In this document: one piece after another, positions 47,396 to 59,180 of the stretch | Layout: each line of letters opens with the position of its first letter | Position numbering within the stretch: the stretch's first letter is position 1 | DNA from: Tubiluchus corallicola | Lineage: Eukaryota > Priapulida > Priapulimorpha > Priapulimorphida > Tubiluchidae | Length of the DNA: 64,000 nucleotides | Assembly (NCBI GenBank): GCA_030141605.1 | Contig: JAQGDQ010000008.1 | Span: 951,501 to 1,015,500, forward strand | Direction: 5' to 3' | The notes under the pieces: model-generated | Seen by the model: the letters and a program-made list of their open reading frames with translations, nothing else | What the model was told of the DNA's origin: nothing | Databases searched by the model: none | Program-made: the position numbers and the translations under genes

Positions 47396-47959
47396 CTACA
47401 GAACACAACACTTGATTGATTTTGGCCTTTTTGGCTTCTTTCCTTTTCCTCTTTTTTCCTTATCTGCTCTAATTTCTCTAACTAGAGTGTAAAAAGCATC
47501 ATCGACTCCCATTCTGGTCTTTGCTGAAGTTTCTACAAATGGTATGACGTAGCTTTTAGCGACTTCTCGTGCTTGACTCATGTCGATTGCTCGCTCTGGT
47601 AGATCGCACTTGTTGCCTACTAAAACCATTGGAACTTCATCAGCATCCTTTACTCTCTTTATTTGCTCTCTGTAAGAGCTAATGTCTTCAAATGATTTTG
47701 CATTGTTAACGGCAAATACAAGAAGAAAACCTTCACCGGTTCTCATGTATTGGTCACGCATTGCGCTGTACTCTTCTTGACCGGCAGTGTCCAATATGTC
47801 CAGCAGGCACGTTTCTGCATCTATCACCACTTGTTTTCGGTACGAGTCTTCTATTGTGGGATCATATTCATCAACAAAATGGTTCTGAATTAACTGGATG
47901 GTTAAAGCACTTTTTCCAACACCACCAGCACCGACCACAACAAGCTTGTATTCCGTCAT
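47396..47959 (-). CDS. ras: Ras small GTPase, complete, uninterrupted CDS
   Basis: A membrane-anchored GTP switch upstream of Raf/MAPK and PI3K signalling. It has 187 residues, as classical Ras does. P-loop GAGGVGKS (10-17) has wild-type Gly12 and Gly13. Switch I is [20 protein letters not shown] carries Gln61. NKCD (116-119) and ETSAKT complete the guanine-binding motifs. The effector region is identical to human and fly Ras as I know them. The tail is K-Ras4B-like: a polybasic stretch ([17 protein letters not shown]) then CAAX = CCVL, whose final Leu predicts geranylgeranyl rather than farnesyl transfer. No intron interrupts the CDS. A splice acceptor 114 bases upstream (48,074) and a distant promoter-like first exon suggest one leader intron. 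Not a decayed retrocopy: every motif is intact. Confidence 0.98.
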   Translation of the reverse strand: MTEYKLVVVGAGGVGKSALTIQLIQNHFVDEYDPTIEDSYRKQVVIDAETCLLDILDTAGQEEYSAMRDQYMRTGEGFLLVFAVNNAKSFEDISSYREQIKRVKDADEVPMVLVGNKCDLPERAIDMSQAREVAKSYVIPFVETSAKTRMGVDDAFYTLVREIRADKEKRGKGKKPKRPKSIKCCVL

Positions 47960-48074
47960 TATGCACTTTTCTGTAGCTGGTGAGTAAATTCGCTGTGCAG
48001 AAATCGTTTGTTGTCGCCAGTAAAAGCAATAACTACCAAAACTTCTGATGGATTTTTATGAATAACATCAGTTT
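47960..48074 (-). other. Ras 5' leader, proximal part, with splice acceptor
   Basis: On the minus strand a good polypyrimidine tract ending TTTTCCAG precedes position 48,074, 114 bases before the Ras ATG. The leader between holds a short upstream ATG frame. Inferred as the untranslated start of the coding exon. Confidence 0.5.
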
Positions 48075-51000
48075 CTGGAAAACAGAATAAGTAATTTAAG
48101 CAAAAAGTAATAACTTCATTTTAGTACAGCCAAAGACACTGTACTTTATTCAACTGCCTAAAAATGTGAACTGTCTATTTTCAGGAAATTTAGACCATCT
48201 CGGCGAAAGATAATCATCGATTTTGACGCGATTGAAGCTCAGTGTGAAATGTCACAGCTAATAGAAACGAAACTTTAGCTGCTCATGTTGCCGAGAGACT
48301 GGAGACATTTTATATGAACATTGCTAGGAAATTTTTCTTCTTTCAGTTTTATTATTGATGATGATATTTTTCTCGAAGCATTTGAGGAAATATGAAGCCA
48401 TCTGGCTAATAAAAACAGTATGTTGAAGTGCATGATACACTTGCACATAAACTGTGCAGCAAAGACCTGTAAGACAGATTTTATATTTTTGCAGCTGAAC
48501 CAGTCTTGCCTGTCTTTAGAAATTCATTTTAAATCTTGCAAAAATAGAGCATTATCCTCACATTCCTCCTTGCAGTTTATAACTCAGTCACAGCAAATGC
48601 AACTGCTATGCTTTATAAGATGACAACGTGGTTTATGTATAGGCAAGATGTGTACGTGGTTTGTGTATGGGAGCATTCTAATGTGTAGTAATTGTAAAGT
48701 TTGCAAACTTTGTTATCATTACGCCCTGTATATTTAATTAAGTATTATAATTAAAGTGTATATCAGAAGTTTATATTTTACTGTTCATCACTTATGATTA
48801 CTACATGACTCAGCGAAACTTTGCGTTTAATTTTGTATTTTTCTCTTACTCACTTAATTTACTTAAGTAAATGTCGATACTGTTATTTTCCAGACGTATC
48901 ATTTCTCCAAATTATTATTGAATGTCAGGTTTGTGCCAGTTCTCCATTATATCAACACATTTCTAGCCTAGGTAGATGACTACTACCATAGGGTACAGTG
49001 GCGACTCGTATCTGAAATTAGTCGGGTGCTGCTTAAGAAAATTTTTAGCCATTGTTTTAATACTGCATGAAACAAACATGTAATTTTAATGTTGTAATTG
49101 TATTTTAAACAAACAAACATACGAATGTTTATACATAAACTTGATAAAATCCTGAATAAAAAATAGTTTTTGCTTACTAATATCCTAAATTGTCGCAGTT
49201 CAAGCTTGATCACAGTAAGTACGTGACAACTGACAACAAACTGTGTGAGCGACAGTACTTTTTGTACCTGTTCTCAAACATGGCCGCATGTGCACAACAG
49301 CCACACATTGCATTGCTGGAGCGCTCTATGTTGGGCTAAGAAACAAACAGTACTACACTCAAATGCTCTAGTTCTGTATAAATATAAACAAAGCACTAAA
49401 GAAAAAAGACTCTTTATAGTGAATATTATTGATAATATCGAGTGAAAATAGAGGATGCTGCAGTTCCAAAGTACCTATACACGAGCCGCCACTGGTAGGC
49501 TAATGGTATGCTGTAATAGGCATTGAATTTTTATTCAGTCCATTAATGTGTGAGTTTGTTTAGTAGGCAATAAAGTAGTATATTTTCAAGGTGCTACAAA
49601 GAAAAATCATCCGGAAGCTCAAATTATTATGATTTTTTTCAACACTAAACTTTTACACATTTGTACTTTTATGTATTTATTAATAAATTTGTTTTTAGCC
49701 AGTTGTTTTTGTTTAATATTTCCAAACTGAACAAAACTTAGGATACAACAAGTGACAAGAAACACTGCAATTACCAGTATACATCTGCTAGTGAAACAGC
49801 TAGCAAGTTGGGGCCTAATAAAATTATTGTCTTATTTATATGTATAGGCAAATTTAGGAGATGCACATCTGCAAAGCAACTTTGTTACAGAAATAAAATC
49901 GAGCCAGTTTTTTTGGACATCAAATGCAGACATCAACATATTAACTGAGTAAACTTTATTTTATGAGGGCTTTCAGCAACCATGACAACCACATTCATTA
50001 TTCTGCTCTCATTTTTAATTGTTTCTCCACATTTGTCTGTACAATGTCATTCATTTTCATTGCTTGTTTTACAGAAAAATTGCAGTACTTGTTGATCTCT
50101 TTGTATTTTGTGTTGTGTTTTGATTTTTTTCAATAACAATTTTGGTTTTCTTTTAGTCTTGCTATATTCTGGTAACAGTTCATTATAGTCTTACTGACAA
50201 CTGAAATGTCTTAACAAATTGGAATTTACACAATCAATATGGTGATGTCTCTGCATTTGGAAACAAATGAGTTACTTAATAGAATTAGAGCATTATAATA
50301 ACCTATGGGAAATGCCACATAGCAGACCTCTAGCTGCTATCAGTTTTCCAGGGATGGGTTTCTAGTTCTTTGTTGCAAACTTGTATATTATAACAAGAGT
50401 TAACTGAACCAGCGCGTTTACACTGGATGCTATTCCCTGGAGGGCATGAATACAGTATTCTCACCATGCACATGTCCATAAAAGCTTCTGTTCGCTGAGT
50501 ATAGTGCAGGCATACACAACAGAGAAAATAATAAGGGAGAATATCTATGTGGTATGGAAAGAATTCCCTAGACAAAAACCCTTGAAATTACTGCAGTACT
50601 CAAACTAAGTGGAACAGAAAAATGTAAATGTGCACATAATAAATGCAAATAGTATAAAATGCAACCTACTAAGTTAAAAAATTATAATACTGTACAAGTC
50701 TATAATTGCAATAAGCTTGAGTAGTTTGTAGTAGTTTTTCTGATTTCAGAAGTGTTCCAGCTGAAGAACTTATATTTAATATACTTATCTAGACAGATAG
50801 ATACAAAAATCTTTATTTGCCCTTACATTTTTACTGATTAACAGTAACAGTAAATTCATGCTAAGTGTATGACAGTTAACATGCCAGTAATTTACCACAG
50901 ATAAAAAACTGTTATTTGGCAATAGCATTTTAAAGAAGCATGTAAAAATAGTAAGCTAAGGTTTCAATAGTATATTAGAACAAATCAGATAAAAGCTAAT

Positions 51001-51755
51001 CACCCATTTATGACTAAAAATGCTAACAAATTAAACCATCACAATACAAAGAAAACTCATAATAAAACCACACACAATTGAAAAAATATATTGTATATAT
51101 ATACATATAAATATATATATATGTAATGTATTGTTATGTGTTATATATGTTTATCGAATATATTATTAATTTCTTTTTATACATTATTATAATAATACAG
51201 GGAGCTTATATAAAAAAGCAAGTGTTATAGAGTGATTTAGCAGATGTATTACAAATTCAATGAAGAAACATATTTGCAATACAGACAACTTGCATGTATC
51301 AGTGAACTTACTGTGGCTTATGTTTTGTGTTTACAAATACCTGTATGCAATATTATTAGTGTACAATGAATGCCAAAGCCTATACAGTCAACACACTCCA
51401 GCACTGTTTTCACGGATTAGGCTATTAGCATGACGATAAAAATAGGGGTACCATCCAAACAAGCCTATTTAAAACAAACATGATGCTCAGGAAAAGAAGC
51501 CAACCAGTATCAATTCATCATATTATTCTTTCATTTTGCTATTCATTAAGAAATGGAATGCGGACTGATTCACCACTACTTGAATTATATTCACTATGCA
51601 CATTATACAGACTTCTGCTGTAGTGGTCTTCCTGAAGCAAATTTATATTGGCTTCTTGGAAAGCACGGTTCTGCGAAGTCAGGAAAATAAACTTAGCTTT
51701 ATAAAAATGCCTAGTATGAACAGAGTTAAAGTAGTTACATAGTCTTAACGCATGA

Positions 51756-51815
51756 CTTCATATCAGACGCAAAATACCTTTAATGCTATAAAGGCATTTT
51801 GCATCTGATATAAAG
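51756..51815 (-). repeat. 27-bp inverted repeat with 6-nt loop (hairpin)
   Basis: The left arm 51,756-51,782 pairs with the right arm 51,789-51,815 around the loop 51,783-51,788. Of 27 pairs, 24 are Watson-Crick. The other three (59/812, 68/803, 76/795, last digits of the coordinates) are C-A on the plus strand and therefore G-U wobble pairs in a minus-strand RNA, giving an unbroken 27-bp stem. It lies within the inferred Ras leader intron in the sense orientation. It could be a small RNA precursor, a protein-binding palindrome or a tiny inverted-repeat transposon. Confidence 0.8.
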
Positions 51816-52553
51816 ACAAACATGAGATATTAAAACATTAAAGTTTTAACTATTAATGAAATATCACTTTTCATTGTGCACTTGAATGGCACTTACGGAT
51901 GGTTAAAACTTATAATAACTGTTAAACGGGTTTGAAAAAGTGTTTGAAAACTGATACAAATTGTTATTAATCAATCATGCTATGAAATCAGAGAATACTA
52001 CTCGTAGGAACACTTGTAGAAAAAAAGTATGTACCTATAGCCCTCGAGTAATTGTAGAAATTAATTCACATAAATGGAGTTTTCAAAAAAGCGATAAACA
52101 TAGTGCTGCATCCACTGAATCTGTAACATTACTGCCTTGCAGGCCCCAGCATAAAATTCTCCCTCACTTGCGAATTGTGACTAGTCACTAAATTTACAAG
52201 TTTATCTTGTTTTACAGGGTGTAAATATGTTACTCAGCACTTGAACACGCCCAGTTAGTATTGGGGATATAGCAGACCTATATTGCTTTCCAAAACTGAC
52301 ACCGTTTATTTAGGTCCTGTAATGGTTATCGCCGGTCTCCCTGCAGCACCATAATTATACATTATGTAAGTACTCACTGACGCAACCCGAGTGGAGGCTT
52401 GAAATTATGCTTGGGCGCTGTTGAGCAGATATGAATAAAAAATCAAGTTAGAATGATAAGAATACAGTTCGAGTTAAACGAGGGGCTCTCAAAGTGCAAT
52501 TTAAGAAATTCTCCCGAAAAACTTGCAAATTATTATACAGACAGTGGAAAATA

Positions 52554-52637
52554 GAAATTGACTGAGAAGACTGCCTTTATTGCCAGCAGAGGTAAGAAAT
52601 TGACTGAGAAGACTGCCTTTATTGCCAGCAGAGGTAC
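52554..52637. repeat. 42-bp tandem duplication
   Basis: Two adjacent copies starting GAAATTGACTGAGAAGACTG at 52,554 and 52,596 are nearly identical, so the duplication is recent. Confidence 0.9.
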
Positions 52638-54151
52638 TGTGTACGTCTGTGTCACATTTAAAGTAAACTATAGTGCAAACCAAATTTTGCGAAATGCAAC
52701 TACGAAGCACAACAAATTCGCAATGTAACGTAATAATAATAATAATAACAGCAAACTTGAATTGGTCATACTTTCAATAAATTTTAAACAGGAATTATAC
52801 CATGTGTGAAAGAGTACAGAATAGGTCCAACCATAGACTTGCTACAGTATTTACTTTTTTACTTTATAGAATTATGACACACCTTATAGAAGATGTGAAA
52901 ATGCCTGCAAGCAAATAATACACAAGCTAGCTGCACCGCATGCTTAAGTTAATTTTCAGCAAATAATTTGCATCCCAGCATGCTAAACATTGAAAAAACG
53001 ATGTTTTTCGCAGTGACACTGTCACCACGGTTAAAATTCTTTGCTAATAGCCATGATGTCCAGACTACAGTTAGGTTATTTCAATGGACAGATATATCAC
53101 CAGGACACCAAAAGCAGGATGTGAGATGAGCTATCAAGCGGCATCTTCTTCAATATAAAAAACGTGTGGTACTTGCCTTGCCTTACAAATATCTGGAAAC
53201 TAGATTTGTATGATAACAAACTGACATAACTACTTTTAGGGTTTCAGACCGTTTAGGACATTAAGAAACAATTAACAGTAATTTATGCTGCAAAGAGGAA
53301 GTCTCAACTAGAAAAATAGACATAGACATCTTTATTGGTAATATATACTGGGCATGAGATACATGAAACTTGCCTTTTCAGCTTACACAGCAAAGATTTC
53401 TTATATACAGTACATATCAGGCCGCACTGTACAAAAACCATTCATAAATAACAGCCCATGGCCACCAATGTTTAACTGTCTGGTACTATTTAAATAAATA
53501 TAATAGGCTTAAATACACCTTGGATTTCAAATATCACATTAGCACACCAATCATGGTGTTGTTTAGTAACTGCATAGTCTCTTGACCTTGCAACAGCTAT
53601 TAACCAGCTAATGTGATTTTCAAATTTAAATAGTGGTTACATTCATGAATAAATTAATTGGTTAAATTTAACTTGGTTTTTGAAACTTATATTAATTTTT
53701 GTCATACACGTTCAGAAATGTTTGCTGAATGGACATCTTGAACTAGTGTATCACACAATGATACTCCTATTAGCTTCATAACTGTGGTAGTTTGCACACA
53801 CAGCCTTGCCCTGGGCTGGACCATAGTACCGCACTCTGCGGTAAAGCGTCAAGACTCTCAGTTAGATCGTCCATCAGCTCATGTTATAAAATTTACGCTG
53901 GGAAATAATGTAACGGGTGCAATACCGCTGGAACTCGTGTGACATCTGAATTAGAAGAATTATAATTAGAAGTAGCTATCAATAACTGAATAGCTCATGG
54001 ATCTCAACAAAATTATCATATAGTACGTTATTTATATCATACACTCATTTGTGGAATTTAAGCAGTCTAGGACCCTAGGTTCTGATTGTAAGCAAAAAGT
54101 AAAATTTGCCCTAATAAACATGCGAGGTCTAAGTAAGCAGTAATTATTAAC

Positions 54152-54172
54152 TTCTCTCTCTCTCTCTCTCTC
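54152..54172. repeat. CT dinucleotide microsatellite
   Basis: About ten uninterrupted CT repeats. Confidence 0.9.
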
Positions 54173-54540
54173 ATAAACAAGCTATGGAGAGTACATATAT
54201 AATAATGTACAAGAGAATGATAACAGTAAAAGTGGCAAAACCTGGCTTTTTAAATCACTAGTCAGGTGTTTGGAGTGTAGAAAAGTGAAAAAAAATAGTG
54301 GTGCTCTGATAGTGCAAACATACAATCTGACAGTTTCCACTTCTGAGTGGTTCAGGCTCTCAAGTGGGAAAACAGGCCTGATGGACCATCTATAATTTTT
54401 TATTTACCATCAAAACATTAGCATTGCATGTCAAATGTTGCTGCTTAATTTGCTTAAGTACTTAATTATTGCTATTTTAACAAACTAACCACAAATAATA
54501 AAAAAATAATAATTAAATGGTGGCGTAGATGAATCACAAA

Positions 54541-56126
54541 TCATTGCTGGAATGTTCAACACACTTTAGTTGGATTTACTATGAGATGCAGCTGGTACAA
54601 GTGGTACAGAGGTAGAACAAGTACCTCAATTCCGTTAAAATTGAAAGAATCTATTATTGTTCCTTTGTTCAAATCAGATGATCCCATGCTTCTGAACAAT
54701 TACAGACCAGTGTCTTTACAGCCTTTTATTTCAAAAATATTGGAAAAGTTTTTTTACAATCAGTTATCCATTACTTAATAACAAAAAAAAGTAACAAACA
54801 ATCTGGTTTCAGGAAAGGTAGTTTTACTGAAATGGCTTTAATAAAAATTATAGATTATATCATTAATACTATTAAAAAATGGTACATCCTACGGAGTATT
54901 TCACGACCTATCAAAAGCATTTGATATGGTAAACCATGACATTCTATTAAACAAGTTATACTATTATGGTATAAGAGGTTTGCCTCATACGTGGCTAGGT
55001 TATTTAACAGTCCGTAAAATATGTTTTTTTCAGATGTAGCACTAATCACATGTGGCATGCCCCAAAGTTCAATCCTTGGGCCACAACTTATTCTAATTTA
55101 CGTTAATGACATCAAATTTCTATCCGATCAAAACTTCCTGAACACTGAACATCTCTTAACATTATAAAAAAATTAATATTATCGTATTTAAATTATTGCA
55201 CAACATTGTGTGGTTTTACTTATGTTACAAATTTCGTTTGCTTACAACGAAATTTACAATTTCAAGAAGTTTACAACGAAAATGTTTATGTGCTATCTTC
55301 AAACTAGATAAGGCCGGCCACAAAGAAATAGTTTTTGTCTTACTTTATGACCTCAAAAGATGTCAGTAGGAAGGGAGGAAAAGTTTTTTTGAAAATGCTT
55401 TGTGAATTTTAAAGCTTTGTGAATGTTTAAGGCTGAATCGTGGAATCAGTTGAAATCAAAGTTTGTTTATTTCCCATGGTTAACACTAATGTTTTAAATT
55501 TTTTCAATGCACATTTTTTCGGCAATCCGCCTAAAAAGACCACGATTACTTCTGCTCTTTTCAAACAATGTCAAACAGTACTGCTAGATGATGTCGTTAA
55601 TTTAAATGGACACACAAACCAACAACCAAAACATTTCATTGCCTATATGGGACCAGTCCTATGGAACAGAATTAGTCGCAATGCAAAATGCGGTCACTCC
55701 CCTTTCAGATTTTAAAAGAAACCTCAGAAAAGAAATATCTCAAAAGTACTGATGAAAATACTAAAGTAACACAACTTGATAATGGTGGTCATTTGCATTC
55801 TTTTTCTGCTGAAATCTTAATAAAAATGTGACTGTGTTCAGCAGGTTACTGAACACATTATAATGATGATTATAGTTTTTTAGTTCTCGCTCTATTTTTC
55901 ATTCATTCACATTTTTTTATGATTTCCATGTACAGGTTGGCCTATCAAACTATGCCTTCAGCTCAAAATGTGTGCATCAAAATTATTGTGTATATGCATC
56001 ACTGGTCAGGTTCTTTACTTGTATTATCTGGACGGTATTGTATTTGTATTTAATTTTCTGGACTATTATCTGTAATATAGTGATGTTATTATATGATGAA
56101 GTGTGGAAATGAATAAACTCTTGAAC
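54541..56126 (+). mobile_element. Decayed non-LTR retrotransposon (LINE, CR1/L2/Jockey-like)
   Basis: Reverse-transcriptase blocks appear in order but in several frames: SIIVPLFKSDDPMLLNNYRP (54,650s), SGFRKGSFTEMALIK (54,800s), [20 protein letters not shown] (motif A), then CGMPQSSILGP and VNDIKF (motif B). The catalytic YADD region is missing. A C-terminal piece survives at about 55,640-55,750: MGPVLWNRISRNAK then, after a frameshift, VTPLSDFKRNLRKEISQKY. The 3' end has GAATAAACTC near 56,110. Stops, frameshifts and an internal deletion make it inactive. It lies antisense to Ras. Confidence 0.85.
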
Positions 56127-56450
56127 CCATTTGTGGGGAAGGAGGATGTGAGAATCGTTTGGTTATTGGGTGCTGTAGTTATATAGCACCTAACAATTAG
56201 AACTAAGGTGGTAAAATATCCTGCAGGTTAAATTTAGATTCAGTTACTTTACTTACTGGGAAAATACAGTATTTTGTTAACTGTACAAGTTAGAACTTAT
56301 AAGAACTGTAAATTATAAATATAGTTACTGGACATCATTAATCATGTACGATAACTCTTATTGGGCTTTAATCAGATTATAAAAACATCACCAAGTGAAT
56401 AGAACATACAAAAAATAACTTTTATGTTAACGACACAAGAAAAAGCTTAC

Positions 56451-56782
56451 CGATTCAGTTGACACTAGTTCGGCCAAACAAATACCAGGCAGTAGGTGAA
56501 ACAATCTTACAAAGCACGTCCTTACAAGCAGTCGCAGTTACTGTACTAGCATCGAGGCAAGCAACGTGACACACTCTGATAAGTACGTTTACGAATTTAC
56601 CTTAAAGCACCGAACGATGTTATTTTGCGTTAAATGCGTTTCACGATTTTTAAAATACTGCTAAGAGTGAGTACATAAGAATGACAACATCGTTGCAGAA
56701 CTAAAACTTTACAATGGGTTGGGTCAGTGGTGTCAATGCGCAAGCGATTACTTAACAAAATGCGCCGCCATCTATCGCGAGA
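56451..56782 (-). promoter_or_regulatory. Candidate Ras promoter and non-coding first exon
   Basis: On the minus strand a TCTCGCGA element (56,775-56,782) is followed by GATGGCGGC (56,764-56,772), the YY1 motif typical of animal housekeeping promoters in the sense direction. The 56,440-56,790 stretch has more CG dinucleotides than its surroundings. At 56,451 there is a near-consensus donor (G then GTAAGC). Paired with the acceptor at 48,074, this gives an 8.4-kb leader intron for Ras. No transcript evidence is available. Confidence 0.5.
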
Positions 56783-56874
56783 AAAATTAATTAATTAAAG
56801 TCGTTTTAAAAAACTTGAATCACCATAGAAATCCATGCTGTTGTTAATATTTCTCTGAATTAATATATGTAGGA

Positions 56875-56963
56875 AAGTTTGGTACAAGTAAGTTTGGTAC
56901 GGGCAAGTTTGGTATATGTGAAATTAGTACGAAGGTTGTTTGATACTGGCACAATTTGGTACC
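56875..56963 (+). repeat. 15-bp degenerate minisatellite, array 1
   Basis: Units read AGTTTGGTACAAGTA, AGTTTGGTACGGGCA, AGTTTGGTATATGTG and onward, with spacing close to 15 bp. Confidence 0.8.
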
Positions 56964-57919
56964 TTAAAATGGGGCGAATATAATTATAAAAATATATAGG
57001 GACAAAACCCAAGAAAAGTCATTAAAGCTCCTACTACGTTGCGGGGAGAAGCAAGGTGCAGTTCAATATAGTTTTATAAACAACTTGATGCACGTACTAT
57101 CTGCCAAAGGCTCTATATCACTGCGAAGACACTTTATATCACAAAACAAAAATAATGGGTGTCTGAACTTTTCTTGCACAAGCCTAATCAGTGGTCCAGA
57201 TATAGTTCTTTTGTAGCAGGCAGTTGAGGGAGTTATCTTCAGTAATGTCTAAGAATTTTTTCCGTTTTGAATCATTCTCTATTTTTTGTAAAATTTGGAA
57301 CCGTTTTAGACTTAGTTTGATACAAACAATGGGGTGAATCGGCACAACATGCTACACACCTATCAACGACTCCCTGCTGAAGAGTAATACAAGAAACAAC
57401 ACAAGAAGAATACAACATAATGTGCAAATTGTGGGAGCTAGGGCTCATCCTAAAATGTTGGTTTTAGTTAGAAGATATGAGGTCAATCGCAAAAAATGGG
57501 TAATTTTGACGTTTGATGATATAATGACAGTATGTGCTACTTAGGAGCAGTGCTATCTAACCAAGTTCTGCTAATTTATCCTAGACATCAAAATAATTGA
57601 TTTTAAAACACGTTTTTTAAAACTTAAGTTGTGTCCCTTTTCACCTCATGTAATATAAGATGGGTACAGGAACCAAAAATTAAACTGTCCCTATTAACCG
57701 CAAAATATTAGGCCAATAGAGACACTGGATTTAAACCAAAAAAACAAAGCAATATTTTTGTCATAAGAACAATACCTTCACAAGATAGAGTAGATATGTG
57801 GCCATATAACAACCAAACACAATTTAGAATAAAAACTACCAAAAAACGTTATGGCAGTTTGATTGTCCGTATTCACCTGTTTTACAAAACTACGAATTTT
57901 TTTAGTAGACTGTAATTAT

Positions 57920-58075
57920 GGTACAGGTGAATTTGGTGCCATCATCATTAGCTATAAGGAATTTTTGGTACTAGGAAAATGTGTACGGAGAACGTTTGCT
58001 ACGAGGAAAATATGGTGCCAGGATTGTTTAGTACTAAGAAATATTAGTACAAGCAAATTTTGGTATTAGGAAAAA
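57920..58075 (+). repeat. 15-bp degenerate minisatellite, array 2
   Basis: About ten units of 15-17 bp built on GGTACTAGGAAAATT, in the same orientation as array 1. Positions 56,964-57,919 between the two arrays hold no recognisable gene; the 68-codon open frame at 57,338-57,544 has no known domain. Confidence 0.8.
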
Positions 58076-59050
58076 ACTTCTTAAAACATCGAAATTAATA
58101 GTGCATGGCAGCTAAAATGTTATCAGTGATTATCCCACCTATGTAGGCACATTTGAGAATCTTTCCGCAAGATTTGAAAGATCTCTAACTGGCAATCCAC
58201 CTTTTCAATAAACCTAGGTTAATCTGTTTTGTGGGTGGGGGCAATGATCACTTTTTCTGTTTTTTTTTACAAAACTTATCAAACTGAAATAAGAACAAGA
58301 CGGTGATGACTGATGATATCACTGGGAAAAACGTCCTGCATAAGCATAGTTTGGTTTCCCATGAGGCCCACAGTATGGAGTGAAAACCGTTCTCCATGCT
58401 TCTGCTAATTTTGCTGCTGGCAGTGGTGACGGTGAGTGGGTGATGGTGTAATATTGTCATGATGCTGCTGTCCTCCTCTTGGCTTCTCCCCAGACATTAG
58501 TGCTTGATATAATGCTGCAGTGTAGGATTCTTCGGTTACTACGGCATTGATCCAAAGCTTGTCAATTATTAGTTACTACTGAATACAATCCTATAGACGT
58601 CGTTGGCCTTAGCGTCGCGACAAATGAAGTAATGGCAAATAAACTCGATATGACCGGAATGTGCAAGATGTCAGCCTCCTGTTTAGCACTATTCTCTTAG
58701 TGATTTGATATAAATTTGATTAGTTATTTGTGAAGAGTAATATTTGATGCGAATATATCCTAGGCAAGCAACAAGTGTTAATAATTGCCTCAGAGTTGCT
58801 ATTATTTTTAGATTCATTGATTTATTTATTTGGCAATATTACATAGGCATATACAGTATTCTATAGTATAGGTTAGTCTTGCCTTTAGGCGAGAAGTTAG
58901 CTTCTTGGCCACAATTGGTGTATAACTTTTTCGATCCTTCCTAGGCTTCCGTTACTACATCCAAAGTACGTAACTAACAGCTGTAATTAGTGCTTTCTGT
59001 AGACGAATGTCCTGAGAAATAGCCAAATTATAGGTGACCATTAAAAAGAA
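58076..59050. other. Spacer without recognised feature
   Basis: Mixed-composition DNA between minisatellite arrays 2 and 3. I see no gene or repeat I can name. Confidence 0.4.
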
Positions 59051-59106
59051 TGTACGTAAAAACGACACGAAAAATGGCACAAATGGAAAAGTGGGTAAAA
59101 ATGGCT
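59051..59106 (+). repeat. 15-bp minisatellite, array 3 (short)
   Basis: ACGACACGAAAAATGGCACA then AATGGAAAAGTGGGTAAAAA: the same GGCACAAGTAAAAAT theme, and the inverted counterpart of array 4. Confidence 0.65.
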
Positions 59107-59180
59107 GTAAGAGTCGCTTTCTCACTCCATAGTTAAACAGATGGTGTTGCCAGTTGAGGTATAAATGTTTTGATTTAGAT

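Larger units (their letters stand above)
48075..54540. other. Inferred Ras leader intron, non-LINE part
   Basis: AT-rich DNA without recognisable genes. It holds AATAAA-type tails that may be ends of minus-strand retrotransposons (near 50,800-50,840, GCAAATAAAGATTTTTGTAT; and 53,310-53,345), an AT microsatellite (51,090-51,122), a strong hairpin (51,756-51,815), a 42-bp tandem duplication (52,554-52,637), an AAT repeat (52,729-52,747) and a CT repeat (54,152-54,172). The scattered short open frames look like chance. Confidence 0.5.

Noticed and set aside
57338-57544. 68-codon plus-strand open frame between minisatellite arrays 1 and 2
   Set aside because: Protein-like in places (RAHPKMLVLVRRYEVNRKKW), but it has no recognisable domain and begins after a stop without splice or start support. 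Left unassigned.
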